A DNA stretch of 64,000 nucleotides, from the NCBI RefSeq assembly GCF_023630205.1, contig NZ_JALPRR010000001.1, forward strand, positions 62,001-126,000, read 5' to 3'. Source of the DNA: Pontibacter ruber (lineage in GTDB: Bacteria; Bacteroidota; Bacteroidia; Cytophagales; Hymenobacteraceae). Numbering within the stretch: the stretch's first letter is position 1; every line of letters begins with the position of its first letter. Positions 1 to 8,414 of the stretch are shown here, piece by piece. Position numbers and translations under genes: made by a program. The notes under the pieces were generated by a model. The model was not told the DNA's origin. It ran no database searches and worked only from the letters and a program-made list of their open reading frames with translations.

Positions 1-1
1 C

Positions 2-292
2 ATCCTGGAGATTATCTCTCGTGGTGAGGTATATGCTTCCGATATGTTGGAGGAGCTTACAGCTGCCAAGATGATAGTAGTGGAGGGTACCCTGTACCCG
101 CTGCTTACTCGCCTCAAGAACGCGGGGCTTCTCGACTATAGTTGGGTAGAATCTACCTCTGGGCCACCCCGCAAGTATTACACGCTCACCGCTACCGGCC
201 GTGAGTTTTTAGAGCAGCTACGAGAAACGTGGCGCGAACTAGTTGACTCCACCGAATTCATTATCCTAAACAAGAAAGCTCAGCAACTATGA
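2..292 (+). CDS. PadR-family transcriptional regulator, 5' end missing
   Basis: The reading frame is open from base 2, so the gene starts upstream of the window and only its C-terminal ~96 residues are here. The visible part is the end of a PadR winged helix: the segment VEGTLYPLLTRLKNAGLL is the recognition helix region typical of the family (usually xxGTLYPlLxRLexxGLL), followed by the wing with PPRKYYTLTATG. PadR proteins are small dimeric repressors. The stop codon overlaps the start of the next gene (ATGA at 289-292), so the pair is probably translated together and the regulator likely controls the downstream PspC/GIN membrane protein. This arrangement is common in Bacteroidota. The ligand is not predictable. 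Confidence 0.88.
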   Translation: MLEIISRGEVYASDMLEELTAAKMIVVEGTLYPLLTRLKNAGLLDYSWVESTSGPPRKYYTLTATGREFLEQLRETWRELVDSTEFIILNKKAQQL

Positions 293-2760
293 AAAAGAAT
301 ATAAGCATCAACTTGCAAGGCATTATCTTCTACATCGAAGAGGATGGCTATGAGCAGCTTAGCAGGTACCTTGCCTCTATCAGAACATACTTCTCCAACT
401 ACGAGGGGCATGAAGAGATCGTAGCTGACATCGAATCGCGCGTGGCAGAAATCTTTGCGGCCCGCCTGTCGCCTGCCAAACAGGTGATCACACAGGAAGA
501 TGTACAGTACCTGATCGGCAGAATGGGCAACGTGACTGATTTCGAGATTGAAGAGCCGCTTGAAGAGGAAATCCCTTACAACAAGCAGCAGCAAACAGAA
601 CAGCCAGTGGCCGGCCCGAGAAGGCTGTACCGCGATATCAACAGAAAAGTATTGGCCGGCGTTTGCGCCGGTATAGGCAACTACCTCAACATCGACATGC
701 TCTGGGTTAGGCTGTTCTTTATACTTTTGGTTGTGCTCGGCATCGTTTCTGCCGGCGTATCAGCTGCCACAGGCATCATCCTCTACATTGTGCTGTGGAT
801 TGCCATGCCGCAGAGTGCTCAGCTACCCGAAACCACCATAAAGAGGCTTTTCCGGGATCCTGAAGACAAAAAAGTAGCCGGTGTAGCGAGTGGCATCGCC
901 AAGTATTTTGGAGTAGATGTAGCCGTAATCCGCATTCTCTTCCTGATCTCGATCTTCTTGGGAGGCTTTGGTTTGCTGACTTACCTTATACTTTGGATAG
1001 CTGTACCTGAGGCCGTAACCCTGACGGAGCGTATGCAGATGCAGGGCAACCCGGTAACACTGGCAGGCATTGAGCAGACGCTGAAAGATAACCTGAACAT
1101 GCGCGACCGTAACGGAGAGGAAAGCACCGCTGCCAAATTAATCCTGCTGCCTGTGCGCCTGATCTCGCAGATCTTTAACTGGCTGGGACGTGCGCTAGGC
1201 CCTATACTTGCCGTCCTGATCACGCTGATCCGCATCGGTGCAGGCGTGTTCCTGCTGATCATTTCCGTAGCCCTGACCATTGCATTGTTTTCTACATTCT
1301 TTGTGTCGCTGGGTATAGTTGATGAAGCACAGTGGGTAAATTTAGGTGATTTTCCGGCCTCCGTTTTTCTGGAGGGCTTTCCCCGGCTCGGACTGGTGGC
1401 TGGCTTCTTTGTAGGTCTTATTCCGCTTCTGTTGCTGATGTTCCTGGCTATTGGCCTGCTGGCTAAGCGCTTTTTCCTGCGCCCGATTGTTGGCTGGTCG
1501 ATGTTCGGAGTATGGCTGGTAAGCTTGTTTGTGATGATTGCCATGATCATAATCTTTTCAGGCAACTTTAGACGCTCTGGCGAGGTCGTAACTTCTAAAA
1601 CCATGCCGGTGGGCAACTACAAAACCCTGACACTGGATGCCTACGATACCAATCTTGAGTTTGACAACATTTATATCGAAGTGAAGGAGCATGGCAGCAA
1701 TAACGTCGAGATCATTCAGCGTGTGGAGGCCAAAGGCAAAACCGAAGAAGAGGCCAAGCAGAATGCCCGCATGGTAACCTACCGCGTCGTGCAGCAGGAT
1801 TCTGTTATCCGCTTCGACAACAGCTACGAGTTTAAAGAAGGCGCTGCCTTCCGCGACCAGGAACTGAGCCTGACGCTGATGCTGCCACAAAACAAGCCAC
1901 TGCGCCTGACACGCGAATTCACGTACATGCTGCCTGGCAGCCTGTTTGACGGCGACTACAGCAACGATAAAATTGCGCGCAACACCTGGCAGGTGAAAGG
2001 CAATATGCTCGAGTGCCTTACCTGCGCTTCCGATACATTGGATACCGAAGATGCGGAATCAGCTGACATGGACGAAGACATGGACCTGGGGATAGCAGGC
2101 AGTGTGCTGCGCCACGAAAGCGAATACGGCAGCAACACCGAATCCTTCGACATCAAAAACTTTGATCATATCACAGTGAATGGCCCGTTCCATGTGCAGA
2201 TAAGACAGGGCAGCAACTACAGCGTAAAAGTACGCGGCGACAAGGAGGATATCCGTCGCATGGATGTGGAGCAGGATGGCAGTGAGCTGGTGATCGGCAC
2301 CAAGAGGCGCAACTTCAACCTGTTCCGCGAACAGGACCCTGTGTTGATTCAGATCGTAGCACCCGATATCCGGAACATTGCGCTGGGGGGCGCCATCAAG
2401 GCAGACATCGGCAACATCAGAGGAGAAGAACTGTCGCTTAGCTTTGCCGGCGCCATCCAATCCGTTGCCAACGTAAACGTGCGCAACCTGCAACTGGATG
2501 TAGCGGGCGCCTCTGTCGGCAAGCTTTCCGGCAGGGCAGATAACCTGGAGATGGATGTAACCGGCGCCTGCAAGATAGACGCCAACGAGTTGCGTGCCAA
2601 TGATGTGGATGCAGATGTTACGGGAGCCAGCCAGGTAGAAGTATTCGCTTCCACAACGCTTCGTGCAGAGGCTACAGGTGCCAGCAGCATCACGTACAGA
2701 GGCAATCCAGCCAACACCACCATCGACAGCAACGGCCCTAGCAAGGTAACACGCCGCTAA
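289..2760 (+). CDS. PspC-domain / GIN-domain (DUF2807) envelope protein
   Basis: An 823-residue membrane protein. After a cytoplasmic N-terminal region (about 1-100) there are two PspC domains at about 111-175 and 185-240, each with an LAGVCAGIG-like or VAGVASGIA-like motif and a hydrophobic helix. Further hydrophobic segments lie between about 290 and 430. The C-terminal part (about 620-823) is a GIN/DUF2807 domain, a putative beta-helical adhesin-like domain, with repeated short G-A-x turns such as VTGAS and EATGAS. PspC proteins elsewhere belong to phage-shock/envelope-stress systems. Here the fusion and the 4-nt overlap with the PadR gene suggest a PadR-controlled envelope-stress or surface protein. 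The exact role is unknown. Confidence 0.88.
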   Translation: MKKNISINLQGIIFYIEEDGYEQLSRYLASIRTYFSNYEGHEEIVADIESRVAEIFAARLSPAKQVITQEDVQYLIGRMGNVTDFEIEEPLEEEIPYNKQQQTEQPVAGPRRLYRDINRKVLAGVCAGIGNYLNIDMLWVRLFFILLVVLGIVSAGVSAATGIILYIVLWIAMPQSAQLPETTIKRLFRDPEDKKVAGVASGIAKYFGVDVAVIRILFLISIFLGGFGLLTYLILWIAVPEAVTLTERMQMQGNPVTLAGIEQTLKDNLNMRDRNGEESTAAKLILLPVRLISQIFNWLGRALGPILAVLITLIRIGAGVFLLIISVALTIALFSTFFVSLGIVDEAQWVNLGDFPASVFLEGFPRLGLVAGFFVGLIPLLLLMFLAIGLLAKRFFLRPIVGWSMFGVWLVSLFVMIAMIIIFSGNFRRSGEVVTSKTMPVGNYKTLTLDAYDTNLEFDNIYIEVKEHGSNNVEIIQRVEAKGKTEEEAKQNARMVTYRVVQQDSVIRFDNSYEFKEGAAFRDQELSLTLMLPQNKPLRLTREFTYMLPGSLFDGDYSNDKIARNTWQVKGNMLECLTCASDTLDTEDAESADMDEDMDLGIAGSVLRHESEYGSNTESFDIKNFDHITVNGPFHVQIRQGSNYSVKVRGDKEDIRRMDVEQDGSELVIGTKRRNFNLFREQDPVLIQIVAPDIRNIALGGAIKADIGNIRGEELSLSFAGAIQSVANVNVRNLQLDVAGASVGKLSGRADNLEMDVTGACKIDANELRANDVDADVTGASQVEVFASTTLRAEATGASSITYRGNPANTTIDSNGPSKVTRR

Positions 2761-2781
2761 GCTGTTCGCTCTAAAGTATAA

Positions 2782-2816
2782 CAGGCTGGCCGGGAAAGTA
2801 TAACTCCGCCAGCCTG
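2782..2816 (+). terminator. Possible terminator after the PspC/GIN gene
   Basis: CAGGCTGGC (2782-2790) pairs with GCCAGCCTG (2808-2816) around a 17-nt loop that contains an AAGTATA heptamer. There is no strong T-run after the stem, so this is a weak call based on position 22 nt after the stop codon. Confidence 0.4.
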
Positions 2817-2858
2817 CTTACAAAACCGCCACTAGTACAAAGTAAAACTATACTTACC

Positions 2859-2874
2859 GCGAAGTATACTTCGC
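2859..2874. repeat. 16-bp perfect palindrome built on AAGTATACTT
   Basis: GCGAAGTATACTTCGC reads the same on both strands and contains the window's over-represented heptamer in both orientations. It lies in the spacer before the broken TraB-like gene. It could be an operator or simply part of the heptamer family; nothing in the sequence decides. Confidence 0.5.
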
Positions 2875-3050
2875 TCCTTCCCCGTCCTTGTTTAGTTGTT
2901 TGATGCTTTATTCAAATCGGCAGAGCCTGGCACTTAACATGCGTGTCAGCTCTGTTGATTTTGCGCAGCCTCAATATAAACACGACCAAATCCAGGTCAT
3001 TTCCTCTACCTCACCCGGTTTAACGCTGTTCATTTAACATCTATAAAACT

Positions 3051-3943
3051 ATGCTGAAAAATAAGCTTTTACTCATGTTAACTGTTGCTACAACCATACT
3101 TGCCAATGCGTCTGTAGTTATAGCCCAGGCACCAGATGGTGCTACCTGTGAAGAAAAACTCATCTCCTATCTTCAATGGAAGGAGACGCCAGCAACAGAG
3201 TGGTCGCTGCAGTTGAATACTAAGAACGGAGGCAACCTGCAGTACATCGGCGCTGCACATTCCGATGATACTGCACATGCGCAGTTCCGGAACATTCGCC
3301 AGGCCTGGGAAGCACAGAAACCGACAATTGCTTTTTTTGAAGGGCCGGACCGTGGCACAGCATCGTCCGAGGCAGAAACGATAAAGAAGTTTGGCGAATC
3401 AGGTTATGTCAGGTACCTGGCGAAGGCTGCAGGTATAAAAACACAGTCGCTGGAGCCAAGCCCGCAGGATGAAGTAAACTAGAAGTAAACTATTTGATGT
3501 CTCTCGATAAATTCACGCCCGAGCAGATAAAGCTGTTTTTTATACTTCGGGAAGCGAGCCGGCTGCGGGAGCGTAAGAACATGAACGAGGAGCAGATAAA
3601 GGCAACCGTAGCACAACTGCTGCAGAAAGCTAACAGCATGGTACCCGCCTTTGCTACCGTATTACCGGATGTAGCATCGTTGCAGCCAGCCTACAGCAAG
3701 TACTGGACAACACCGGCCAACTGGTGGGAAGCTCCGACAGCCTGGTTTGACCCGCTGAAAGATGGCAGTAAAACAGGCGGTAAGTTCACCAATGATATCA
3801 ACAGGTATAACAGTGAATTCAGAAACCTGCACATGTACCGGCTCCTAACCAATGCGGTGCTTCGAGGCGAGCGCGTGTTTGCCGTTGTGGGCCGTAACCA
3901 CGTACCCATGCAGGCGCAGGCTATCCGGTGTGCTTTACAGTAG
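3051..3943 (+). pseudogene. TraB/GumN-like secreted protein, broken by an 11-bp tandem duplication
   Basis: Two adjacent frames encode the two halves of one protein. The first half (3051-3482, 143 residues) begins with a signal peptide ending near VVIAQA and carries YIGAAH (H70) and FFEG (E97). The second half (3494/3497-3943) ends with AVVGRNHVPMQAQA, the C-terminal G-x-x-H motif expected for the TraB/PrgY/GumN superfamily of putative metal-dependent proteins. The break is the unit GAAGTAAACTA present twice in a row (3471-3481 and 3482-3492), which creates an in-frame TAG. Deleting one copy gives a continuous 293-codon frame reading DEVN-YLMSLDK across the join. As it stands the gene should give only a truncated product. 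The family assignment is moderate; the frame disruption is directly visible. Confidence 0.82.
3471..3492 (+). repeat. 11-bp tandem duplication (2 copies) causing a frameshift
   Basis: Two perfect, directly adjacent copies of GAAGTAAACTA. Eleven is not a multiple of three, so the second copy shifts the frame and brings TAG in frame at the copy junction. The copies are identical, which suggests a recent slippage event that could also revert. Confidence 0.95.
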
Positions 3944-3949
3944 ATTTGG

Positions 3950-3983
3950 AAAGGAGAATGGCGTAAAAGCTATTCTCCTTTTT
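3950..3983. terminator. Bidirectional terminator between convergent genes
   Basis: AAAGGAGAATGGC (3950-3962) pairs with GCTATTCTCCTTT (3969-3981) apart from one G/T mismatch, with a 6-nt loop and T-rich or A-rich flanks on both sides. It separates the plus-strand TraB-like gene from the minus-strand CCA enzyme, and the latter's stop codon lies inside the right arm. Confidence 0.8.
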
Positions 3984-5412
3984 CAGTTTCCGATAGGGTT
4001 TTAACTACTTCCAGGCCTTTCTCCTCTCCTACTTTCAACAGGTAAGTATAAGCCTCGTTGAATTCGTTCTTTACTTTGCCTTCCAGAATCGCTTCTGTCA
4101 GCACCTCCTTCAGTTCTCCAACTGTTTTGGACGGCTTCAGGCCAAAAGTTTCCATGATGATCTCGCCGGTGATCACCGGCTGAAAATTGCGGAGTTTATC
4201 GCTCTCCTCCACTTCTACCAGGCGCCGTTCTACCTTGTCAAAATTCTGCAGGTAGCGTTTTACTTTGCTGTCGTTCTTGGACGTAATGTCAGCGCGGCAG
4301 AGTTTCATCAACGCGTCGATGTCGTCGCCGGCCTCGAACAGAAGCCTGCGGATAGCCGAATCGGTTACCGTTTCCTTTACCAGCGCGATCGGGCGCAGGT
4401 GCAGGCGCACGAGTTTCTGCACAAACTTCATGTGCTCGTTCAGGGGCAGCTTCAGATCTTTGAATAGCTTGGGCACCATGCGGGCGCCTTTCTCCTCGTG
4501 TCCGTGAAAGGTCCAGCCTACTTTTTCGTGGTAGCGCTTGGTATCGGGCTTGGCAATGTCGTGCAGAATAGCCGACCAGCGGAGCCACAGATCATCTGAT
4601 ACCTGCGCCACGTTATCGAGCACCTGCAACGTATGGTAAAAATTATCTTTGTGGGAGTTGCCTTTTATACTTTCCACACCGTGCAGCTCCACCATTTTCG
4701 GGAAGATAAGGTGCAGCAAACCGGAAGCAAACAGTAGTTTGAAGCCATACGAGGGCGCCGGCGACAGCACGATCTTGTTCAACTCATCGGTGATCCGCTC
4801 CTGCGATACAATTCTGATACGGTCTTTGTTGTCGATGATAGCGTCGAAGGTTTCCGGGGCAATATCGAAGCCTAACTGGCTGGCAAAGCGGATGGCCCGC
4901 ATCATGCGCAACGGATCGTCGGAGAAGGTAATATCCGGATCAAGCGGCGTGCGGATGATCTTCTTTTTCATATCGCCCAGGCCGTTAAACCTGTCGACCA
5001 GCTCGCCATAGTTGTGCCTGTTCAGGCTGATGCCCAACGCATTGATGGTAAAGTCCCGCCGTTTCAGGTCATCTTCCAACGTACCGGTTTCTACTTCGGG
5101 CTTGCGGGAGTGCTCACGGTAAGACTCTTTTCGGGCCCCGACAAATTCCACTTCCCAATCGCCGGCACGCAGCATGGCCGTACCAAAATGCTTGAAAACG
5201 GAAACCTTAGGCTTGTGCTTCAGCTTCTGGGAAACCAGCTCCGCCAATTCAATGCCATCGCCTACGCATACTACATCAATGTCTTTGGAAGGGCGCTTGA
5301 GCACCAGGTCCCGCACAAACCCGCCTATTACATAGGCCTCTACGCCCAACTCAGCTGCAGCTGCGGCAACCACTTCAAAAATTGGGTCCGCTGGAAGTTG
5401 TATTCTATCCAT
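3970..5412 (-). CDS. CCA tRNA nucleotidyltransferase / poly(A) polymerase family protein with HD domain
   Basis: A 480-residue class II nucleotidyltransferase that probably adds or repairs the 3' CCA end of tRNAs. The N-terminal head has the family motif IGGFVRD (about residues 29-35) followed by KDIDVV, whose two aspartates (about D44, D46) bind catalytic metal. The RNA/nucleotide-binding neck follows. The middle carries an HD phosphohydrolase domain with SAILHDIAKPDT. ATG at 5412 is preferred over the TTG one codon upstream. The family also includes poly(A) polymerases; the Bacteroidota enzyme of this length with an HD domain is normally annotated as CCA-adding. It is the last gene of a minus-strand group; the next gene upstream is threonylcarbamoyl-AMP synthase, also a tRNA-modifying function. 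Confidence 0.93.
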   Translation of the reverse strand: MDRIQLPADPIFEVVAAAAAELGVEAYVIGGFVRDLVLKRPSKDIDVVCVGDGIELAELVSQKLKHKPKVSVFKHFGTAMLRAGDWEVEFVGARKESYREHSRKPEVETGTLEDDLKRRDFTINALGISLNRHNYGELVDRFNGLGDMKKKIIRTPLDPDITFSDDPLRMMRAIRFASQLGFDIAPETFDAIIDNKDRIRIVSQERITDELNKIVLSPAPSYGFKLLFASGLLHLIFPKMVELHGVESIKGNSHKDNFYHTLQVLDNVAQVSDDLWLRWSAILHDIAKPDTKRYHEKVGWTFHGHEEKGARMVPKLFKDLKLPLNEHMKFVQKLVRLHLRPIALVKETVTDSAIRRLLFEAGDDIDALMKLCRADITSKNDSKVKRYLQNFDKVERRLVEVEESDKLRNFQPVITGEIIMETFGLKPSKTVGELKEVLTEAILEGKVKNEFNEAYTYLLKVGEEKGLEVVKTLSETEKGE

Positions 5413-5457
5413 CAATAAAAATTAAGCCTCAGGAAGTATAACCATACACCTGAGGCA

Positions 5458-5465
5458 CAAAAATA
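5458..5465 (-). promoter_or_regulatory. Candidate -7 box for the CCA enzyme gene
   Basis: The minus strand reads TATTTTTG, fitting the Bacteroidota -7 consensus TAnnTTTG, about 45 nt before the ATG at 5412. No clear -33 TTTG element is present at the usual spacing. Confidence 0.4.
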
Positions 5466-5495
5466 AGCCAATTAATTGAAACCTGTTGCGCCAGG

Positions 5496-6068
5496 TTACT
5501 CTCTTAGCACACGCAGCGATCCGTCCTGCTCAATTTTCACTACTCTTGATGGCTGTGCTTCTGTCTTTTCATCCTGCCGCCACTGTACCACGTAATCCAC
5601 CCGCTCTTTGATCTTATCCGATACCTCGGAGAAAGTTTTTGGGGAGGGTTCGCCGCTGATGTTGGCCGAGGTAGAAACCAACGGGCGTCCGATCTGCAGG
5701 ATCAGTCGATGGCAGAATTCGTCGTTTACGATGCGTACGCCTATACTTCCATCCTCTGCTATTAATTCTTTCGGCAGGTTTTGGGCCCCGGAAAACACAT
5801 AGGTGGTAGGCCGTTTCTGGTCTTTCAGGCGGCGCTCAAAATTAGCGGGCACTTCTTTTATGTAGTGTCGCAGCATGTCCACGTCGCTCACCAGCATGAT
5901 CATCGACTTGGACTCCTCGCGTTCTTTGATCTTGTAGATCTTCTTCACGGCCTCGGCATTTTCGGCGTCGCAGCCAATGCCCCACACCGTATCGGTCGGG
6001 TAAAGTATAACATTGCCTACCAGCAACTCTTCCTCTGCCGCCTGCACCTGTTTCAGAAAGTGTTTCAT
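5496..6068 (-). CDS. tsaC: L-threonylcarbamoyladenylate synthase (Sua5/YciO/YrdC family)
   Basis: A 190-residue YrdC-like enzyme that makes threonylcarbamoyl-AMP from threonine, bicarbonate and ATP, the first step of t6A37 tRNA modification. Motifs seen are LYPTDTVWGIGCDA (about 22-35), KIKEREESKSMIML (the basic ATP/threonine pocket) and STSANISGEPSP near 145. The length matches the short single-domain type without the extra Sua5 domain. It works in the same pathway as TsaE at 37.4-37.9 kb in this window, although the two genes are far apart. The start lies 93 nt downstream of the epimerase gene across a hairpin-forming repeat. Confidence 0.94.
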   Translation of the reverse strand: MKHFLKQVQAAEEELLVGNVILYPTDTVWGIGCDAENAEAVKKIYKIKEREESKSMIMLVSDVDMLRHYIKEVPANFERRLKDQKRPTTYVFSGAQNLPKELIAEDGSIGVRIVNDEFCHRLILQIGRPLVSTSANISGEPSPKTFSEVSDKIKERVDYVVQWRQDEKTEAQPSRVVKIEQDGSLRVLRE

Positions 6069-6073
6069 AGTTT

Positions 6074-6164
6074 TAATTGTTGATTGTTAGTTGTCAATTG
6101 TTGATTCTCCTTGAGATTGTTCATCGTGTTTGAAAAACAATCAGCAATTAACAATCAACAATTA
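6074..6164. repeat. Intergenic inverted repeat with 16-bp perfect arms
   Basis: TAATTGTTGATTGTTA (6074-6089) and its exact reverse complement (6149-6164) flank a spacer holding further variants of the same words, such as GTCAATTGTTGATT. The right arm contains the stop codon of the epimerase gene. It lies between two co-directional genes, so the RNA hairpin would sit inside a joint transcript. Similar AT-rich repeats with other base words occur at 7.9 and 45.9 kb. Confidence 0.85.
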
Positions 6165-6563
6165 CCTGATCTCCTGTGTCAGTTCTACCAGCACACCGGT
6201 GGCGCTTTTCGGGTGCACAAAGCAAACCAGCTTGTTATCGGCTCCTTTTTTAGGCGCTTCGTTCAGCAGGGCAAAGCCTTCCTTCTTCAGGCGCTCCATC
6301 TCTGCGTAAATGTCCTCCACCTCAAAAGCGATGTGGTGGATGCCCTCGCCTCTTTTCTCTACGAATTTAGTGATCGCACTGTCTTCTGTGGTGCCCTCCA
6401 GGAGCTCTATTTTAGTGCCGCCTACTTTAAAGAAAGAGGTATTTACGCCTTCCGACTCCACATACTCTGTCTTGTAAGGTTCCACGCCCAGCAACCTGTA
6501 GTATAAGCCGTTTGCTTCGCTAAAATTTTTAACTGCGATCCCGATATGTTCTACGTTTAGCAT
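6162..6563 (-). CDS. mce: Methylmalonyl-CoA epimerase
   Basis: A 133-residue vicinal-oxygen-chelate (glyoxalase fold) protein. It starts with NVEHIGIAVKNF (metal ligand H6) and carries GIHHIAFEVEDI in the middle and TGVLVELTQ at the C-terminus, which supply the remaining metal ligands. The enzyme interconverts (R)- and (S)-methylmalonyl-CoA, linking propionyl-CoA and succinyl-CoA metabolism. Length and motifs match the family; a different glyoxalase-fold activity is possible but less likely. The start is divergent from iscS, sharing a 115-nt spacer. Confidence 0.92.
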   Translation of the reverse strand: MLNVEHIGIAVKNFSEANGLYYRLLGVEPYKTEYVESEGVNTSFFKVGGTKIELLEGTTEDSAITKFVEKRGEGIHHIAFEVEDIYAEMERLKKEGFALLNEAPKKGADNKLVCFVHPKSATGVLVELTQEIR

Positions 6564-6600
6564 TTTCTATTTGTAATTAGTCTAAGTAACCTTTTTTTAT

Positions 6601-6608
6601 TAATTTTG
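6601..6608 (+). promoter_or_regulatory. Candidate -7 box of the isc operon
   Basis: TAATTTTG matches the Bacteroidota -7 consensus TAnnTTTG and lies 70 nt before the iscS ATG, preceded by a T-rich tract. A TTTG at 6570-6573 is further away than the usual -33 spacing. Confidence 0.5.
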
Positions 6609-6678
6609 CAGCAAATCTAAAACTAATAATTTCTCCTGGCTGTTAATAATCAGGAATAAAATAGATAAAAATAGTGCT

Positions 6679-7893
6679 ATGCTAACACTACCCATATATT
6701 TAGATAACAACGCCACCACGCCACTTGACCCGCGCGTGCTGGAAACGATGATACCATACTTTACACAAAAGTTTGGTAACGCCGCTTCGCGTAACCACGC
6801 TTTTGGCTGGCATGCAGAAGAAGCTGTAGATTATGCCCGTGAGCAGATCGCAGCCCTGATCAACTGCTCTCCAAAAGAAATCATCTTTACTTCCGGTGCC
6901 ACTGAGTCTGACAACCTGGCTATCAAAGGTGTTTTCGAGATGTATGCTTCTAAAGGTAACCACATCATTACGGCTACCACAGAGCATAAAGCAGTGTTAG
7001 ATACCTGTAAGCATATCGAGAAGCTGGGCGGTAAGGTTACTTACCTGCCAGTAAATGCGGAAGGCCTTATCGACCTGAAGCAACTGGAAGAAGCTATCAC
7101 TGACAAGACCATCCTGATCTCGATCATGTACGCCAACAACGAGGTGGGCGTAATTCAGCCGATCTGTGAGATCTCTGCCCTTGCCAAGAAGCGCGGTATC
7201 CTGTTCTTTACAGACGCGACCCAGGCAGTAGGCAAAATTCCGGTAGACGTGGAAGCGGACGGTATTGACCTGATGGCTTTCTCGGCACACAAGATGTATG
7301 GCCCGAAAGGTGTAGGTGCGCTGTACGTACGCCGCAAGAACCCACGTGTGAAAGTTACTGCCCAGATGGACGGTGGCGGACATGAGCGTGGCATGCGTTC
7401 CGGTACCCTGAACGTACCTGGTATTGTTGGTTTAGGCAAAGCTTGTGAGCTGGCTCGCCAGGAAATGGAAGCCGATACAGCCCGTATCTCTGCTATGCGC
7501 GACAGACTGGAGCGCGAGTTGCTTACTATCGAAGAGTCTTATGTAAACGGTTCGCGTGAGCACCGTCTGCCACACGTTTCTAACATTTCCTTTAAGTATG
7601 TAGAGGGTGAAGGCTTGATGATGGGTGTGAAAGACCTGGCTGTTTCTTCCGGATCTGCCTGTACATCAGCATCATTGGAACCATCTTACGTATTAAAAGC
7701 ATTAGGCCTGAGCGATGACTTGGCACACTCTTCCCTGCGTTTCGGCTTGAGCCGCTTCACTACGGACGAAGAAGTAGACTTCGCCATCAACCACGTAAAA
7801 GAGGCGGTTGCCAAACTGCGTGAAATGTCTCCACTATGGGAGATGTTCAAAGAAGGTATCGACCTGAACTCTATTGAGTGGGCAGAACATTAA
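6679..7893 (+). CDS. iscS: Cysteine desulfurase IscS
   Basis: A 404-residue class V aminotransferase-fold enzyme that takes sulfur from cysteine for iron-sulfur cluster assembly, tRNA thiolation and other uses. The PLP-binding lysine is K205 in [11 protein letters not shown] and the persulfide-carrying cysteine is C328 in [14 protein letters not shown]. Both positions match E. coli IscS (404 residues). The N-terminal [14 protein letters not shown] motif is typical. It is the first gene of the iscS-iscU-hypothetical-iscA operon. The coding sequence lacks the heptamer AAGTATA that is common elsewhere in the window. Confidence 0.97.
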   Translation: MLTLPIYLDNNATTPLDPRVLETMIPYFTQKFGNAASRNHAFGWHAEEAVDYAREQIAALINCSPKEIIFTSGATESDNLAIKGVFEMYASKGNHIITATTEHKAVLDTCKHIEKLGGKVTYLPVNAEGLIDLKQLEEAITDKTILISIMYANNEVGVIQPICEISALAKKRGILFFTDATQAVGKIPVDVEADGIDLMAFSAHKMYGPKGVGALYVRRKNPRVKVTAQMDGGGHERGMRSGTLNVPGIVGLGKACELARQEMEADTARISAMRDRLERELLTIEESYVNGSREHRLPHVSNISFKYVEGEGLMMGVKDLAVSSGSACTSASLEPSYVLKALGLSDDLAHSSLRFGLSRFTTDEEVDFAINHVKEAVAKLREMSPLWEMFKEGIDLNSIEWAEH

Positions 7894-7908
7894 TAATGAC
7901 GAATTAAG

Positions 7909-7975
7909 AATTACGAATTAATAATGATTCGTAGTTCTGATTCAATTCATAATTAGTAATTAATAATTCGTAATT
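7909..7975. repeat. AT-rich inverted repeat between iscS and iscU
   Basis: The 92-nt spacer between iscS and iscU consists of repeated words of the type AATTACGAATTA. AATTACGAATT (7909-7919) and AATTCGTAATT (7965-7975) form a perfect 11-bp pair, with more imperfect pairing around them. Since both genes should be in one transcript, the structure may lower readthrough or act as an RNA processing or stability element. This is inference. Confidence 0.8.
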
Positions 7976-7985
7976 AAATACAGCT

Positions 7986-8399
7986 ATGGCTTATTCAGAT
8001 AAAGTAATTGATCATTATAACAACCCTCGCAACGTTGGTACGCTTGACAAAGCGAAGAACAATGTGGGTACCGGCCTTGTAGGTGCGCCTGAGTGCGGCG
8101 ACGTAATGCGCCTTCAGATTGAAGTAGACGAGAACCAGGTAATCACTGACGCGAAGTTTAAAACCTTCGGTTGTGGTTCTGCGATCGCTTCTTCTTCGCT
8201 GGCTACCGAGTGGCTGAAAGGCAAAACTGTTGACGAAGCATTGGCTATCGACAACATGGACATTGTGGAAGAACTGGCGTTGCCTCCGGTAAAAATCCAC
8301 TGCTCTGTACTGGCTGAAGACGCGATCAAATCTGCGATCAACGATTACAGAGTGAAGAACGGCTTGCCAGCACTGGAGCTGCCTAAGTCTCACCACTAA
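7986..8399 (+). CDS. iscU: Iron-sulfur cluster scaffold IscU
   Basis: A 137-residue NifU N-terminal-like scaffold on which IscS-derived sulfur and iron form [2Fe-2S] clusters. The three ligand cysteines are visible: C37 in APECGD (with D39), C63 in FGCGSAIASSS and C106 in KIHCSVLAEDA. The LPPVK segment just before C106 is the HscA/Hsp70 recognition motif of IscU. It lies in the isc operon 92 nt after iscS. Confidence 0.97.
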   Translation: MAYSDKVIDHYNNPRNVGTLDKAKNNVGTGLVGAPECGDVMRLQIEVDENQVITDAKFKTFGCGSAIASSSLATEWLKGKTVDEALAIDNMDIVEELALPPVKIHCSVLAEDAIKSAINDYRVKNGLPALELPKSHH

Positions 8400-8414
8400 G
8401 ACACAGACTCGCGA

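Noticed and set aside
3051..3943. Programmed frameshifting in the TraB-like gene
   Set aside because: No slippery sequence is seen; the change is fully explained by the exact 11-bp duplication.
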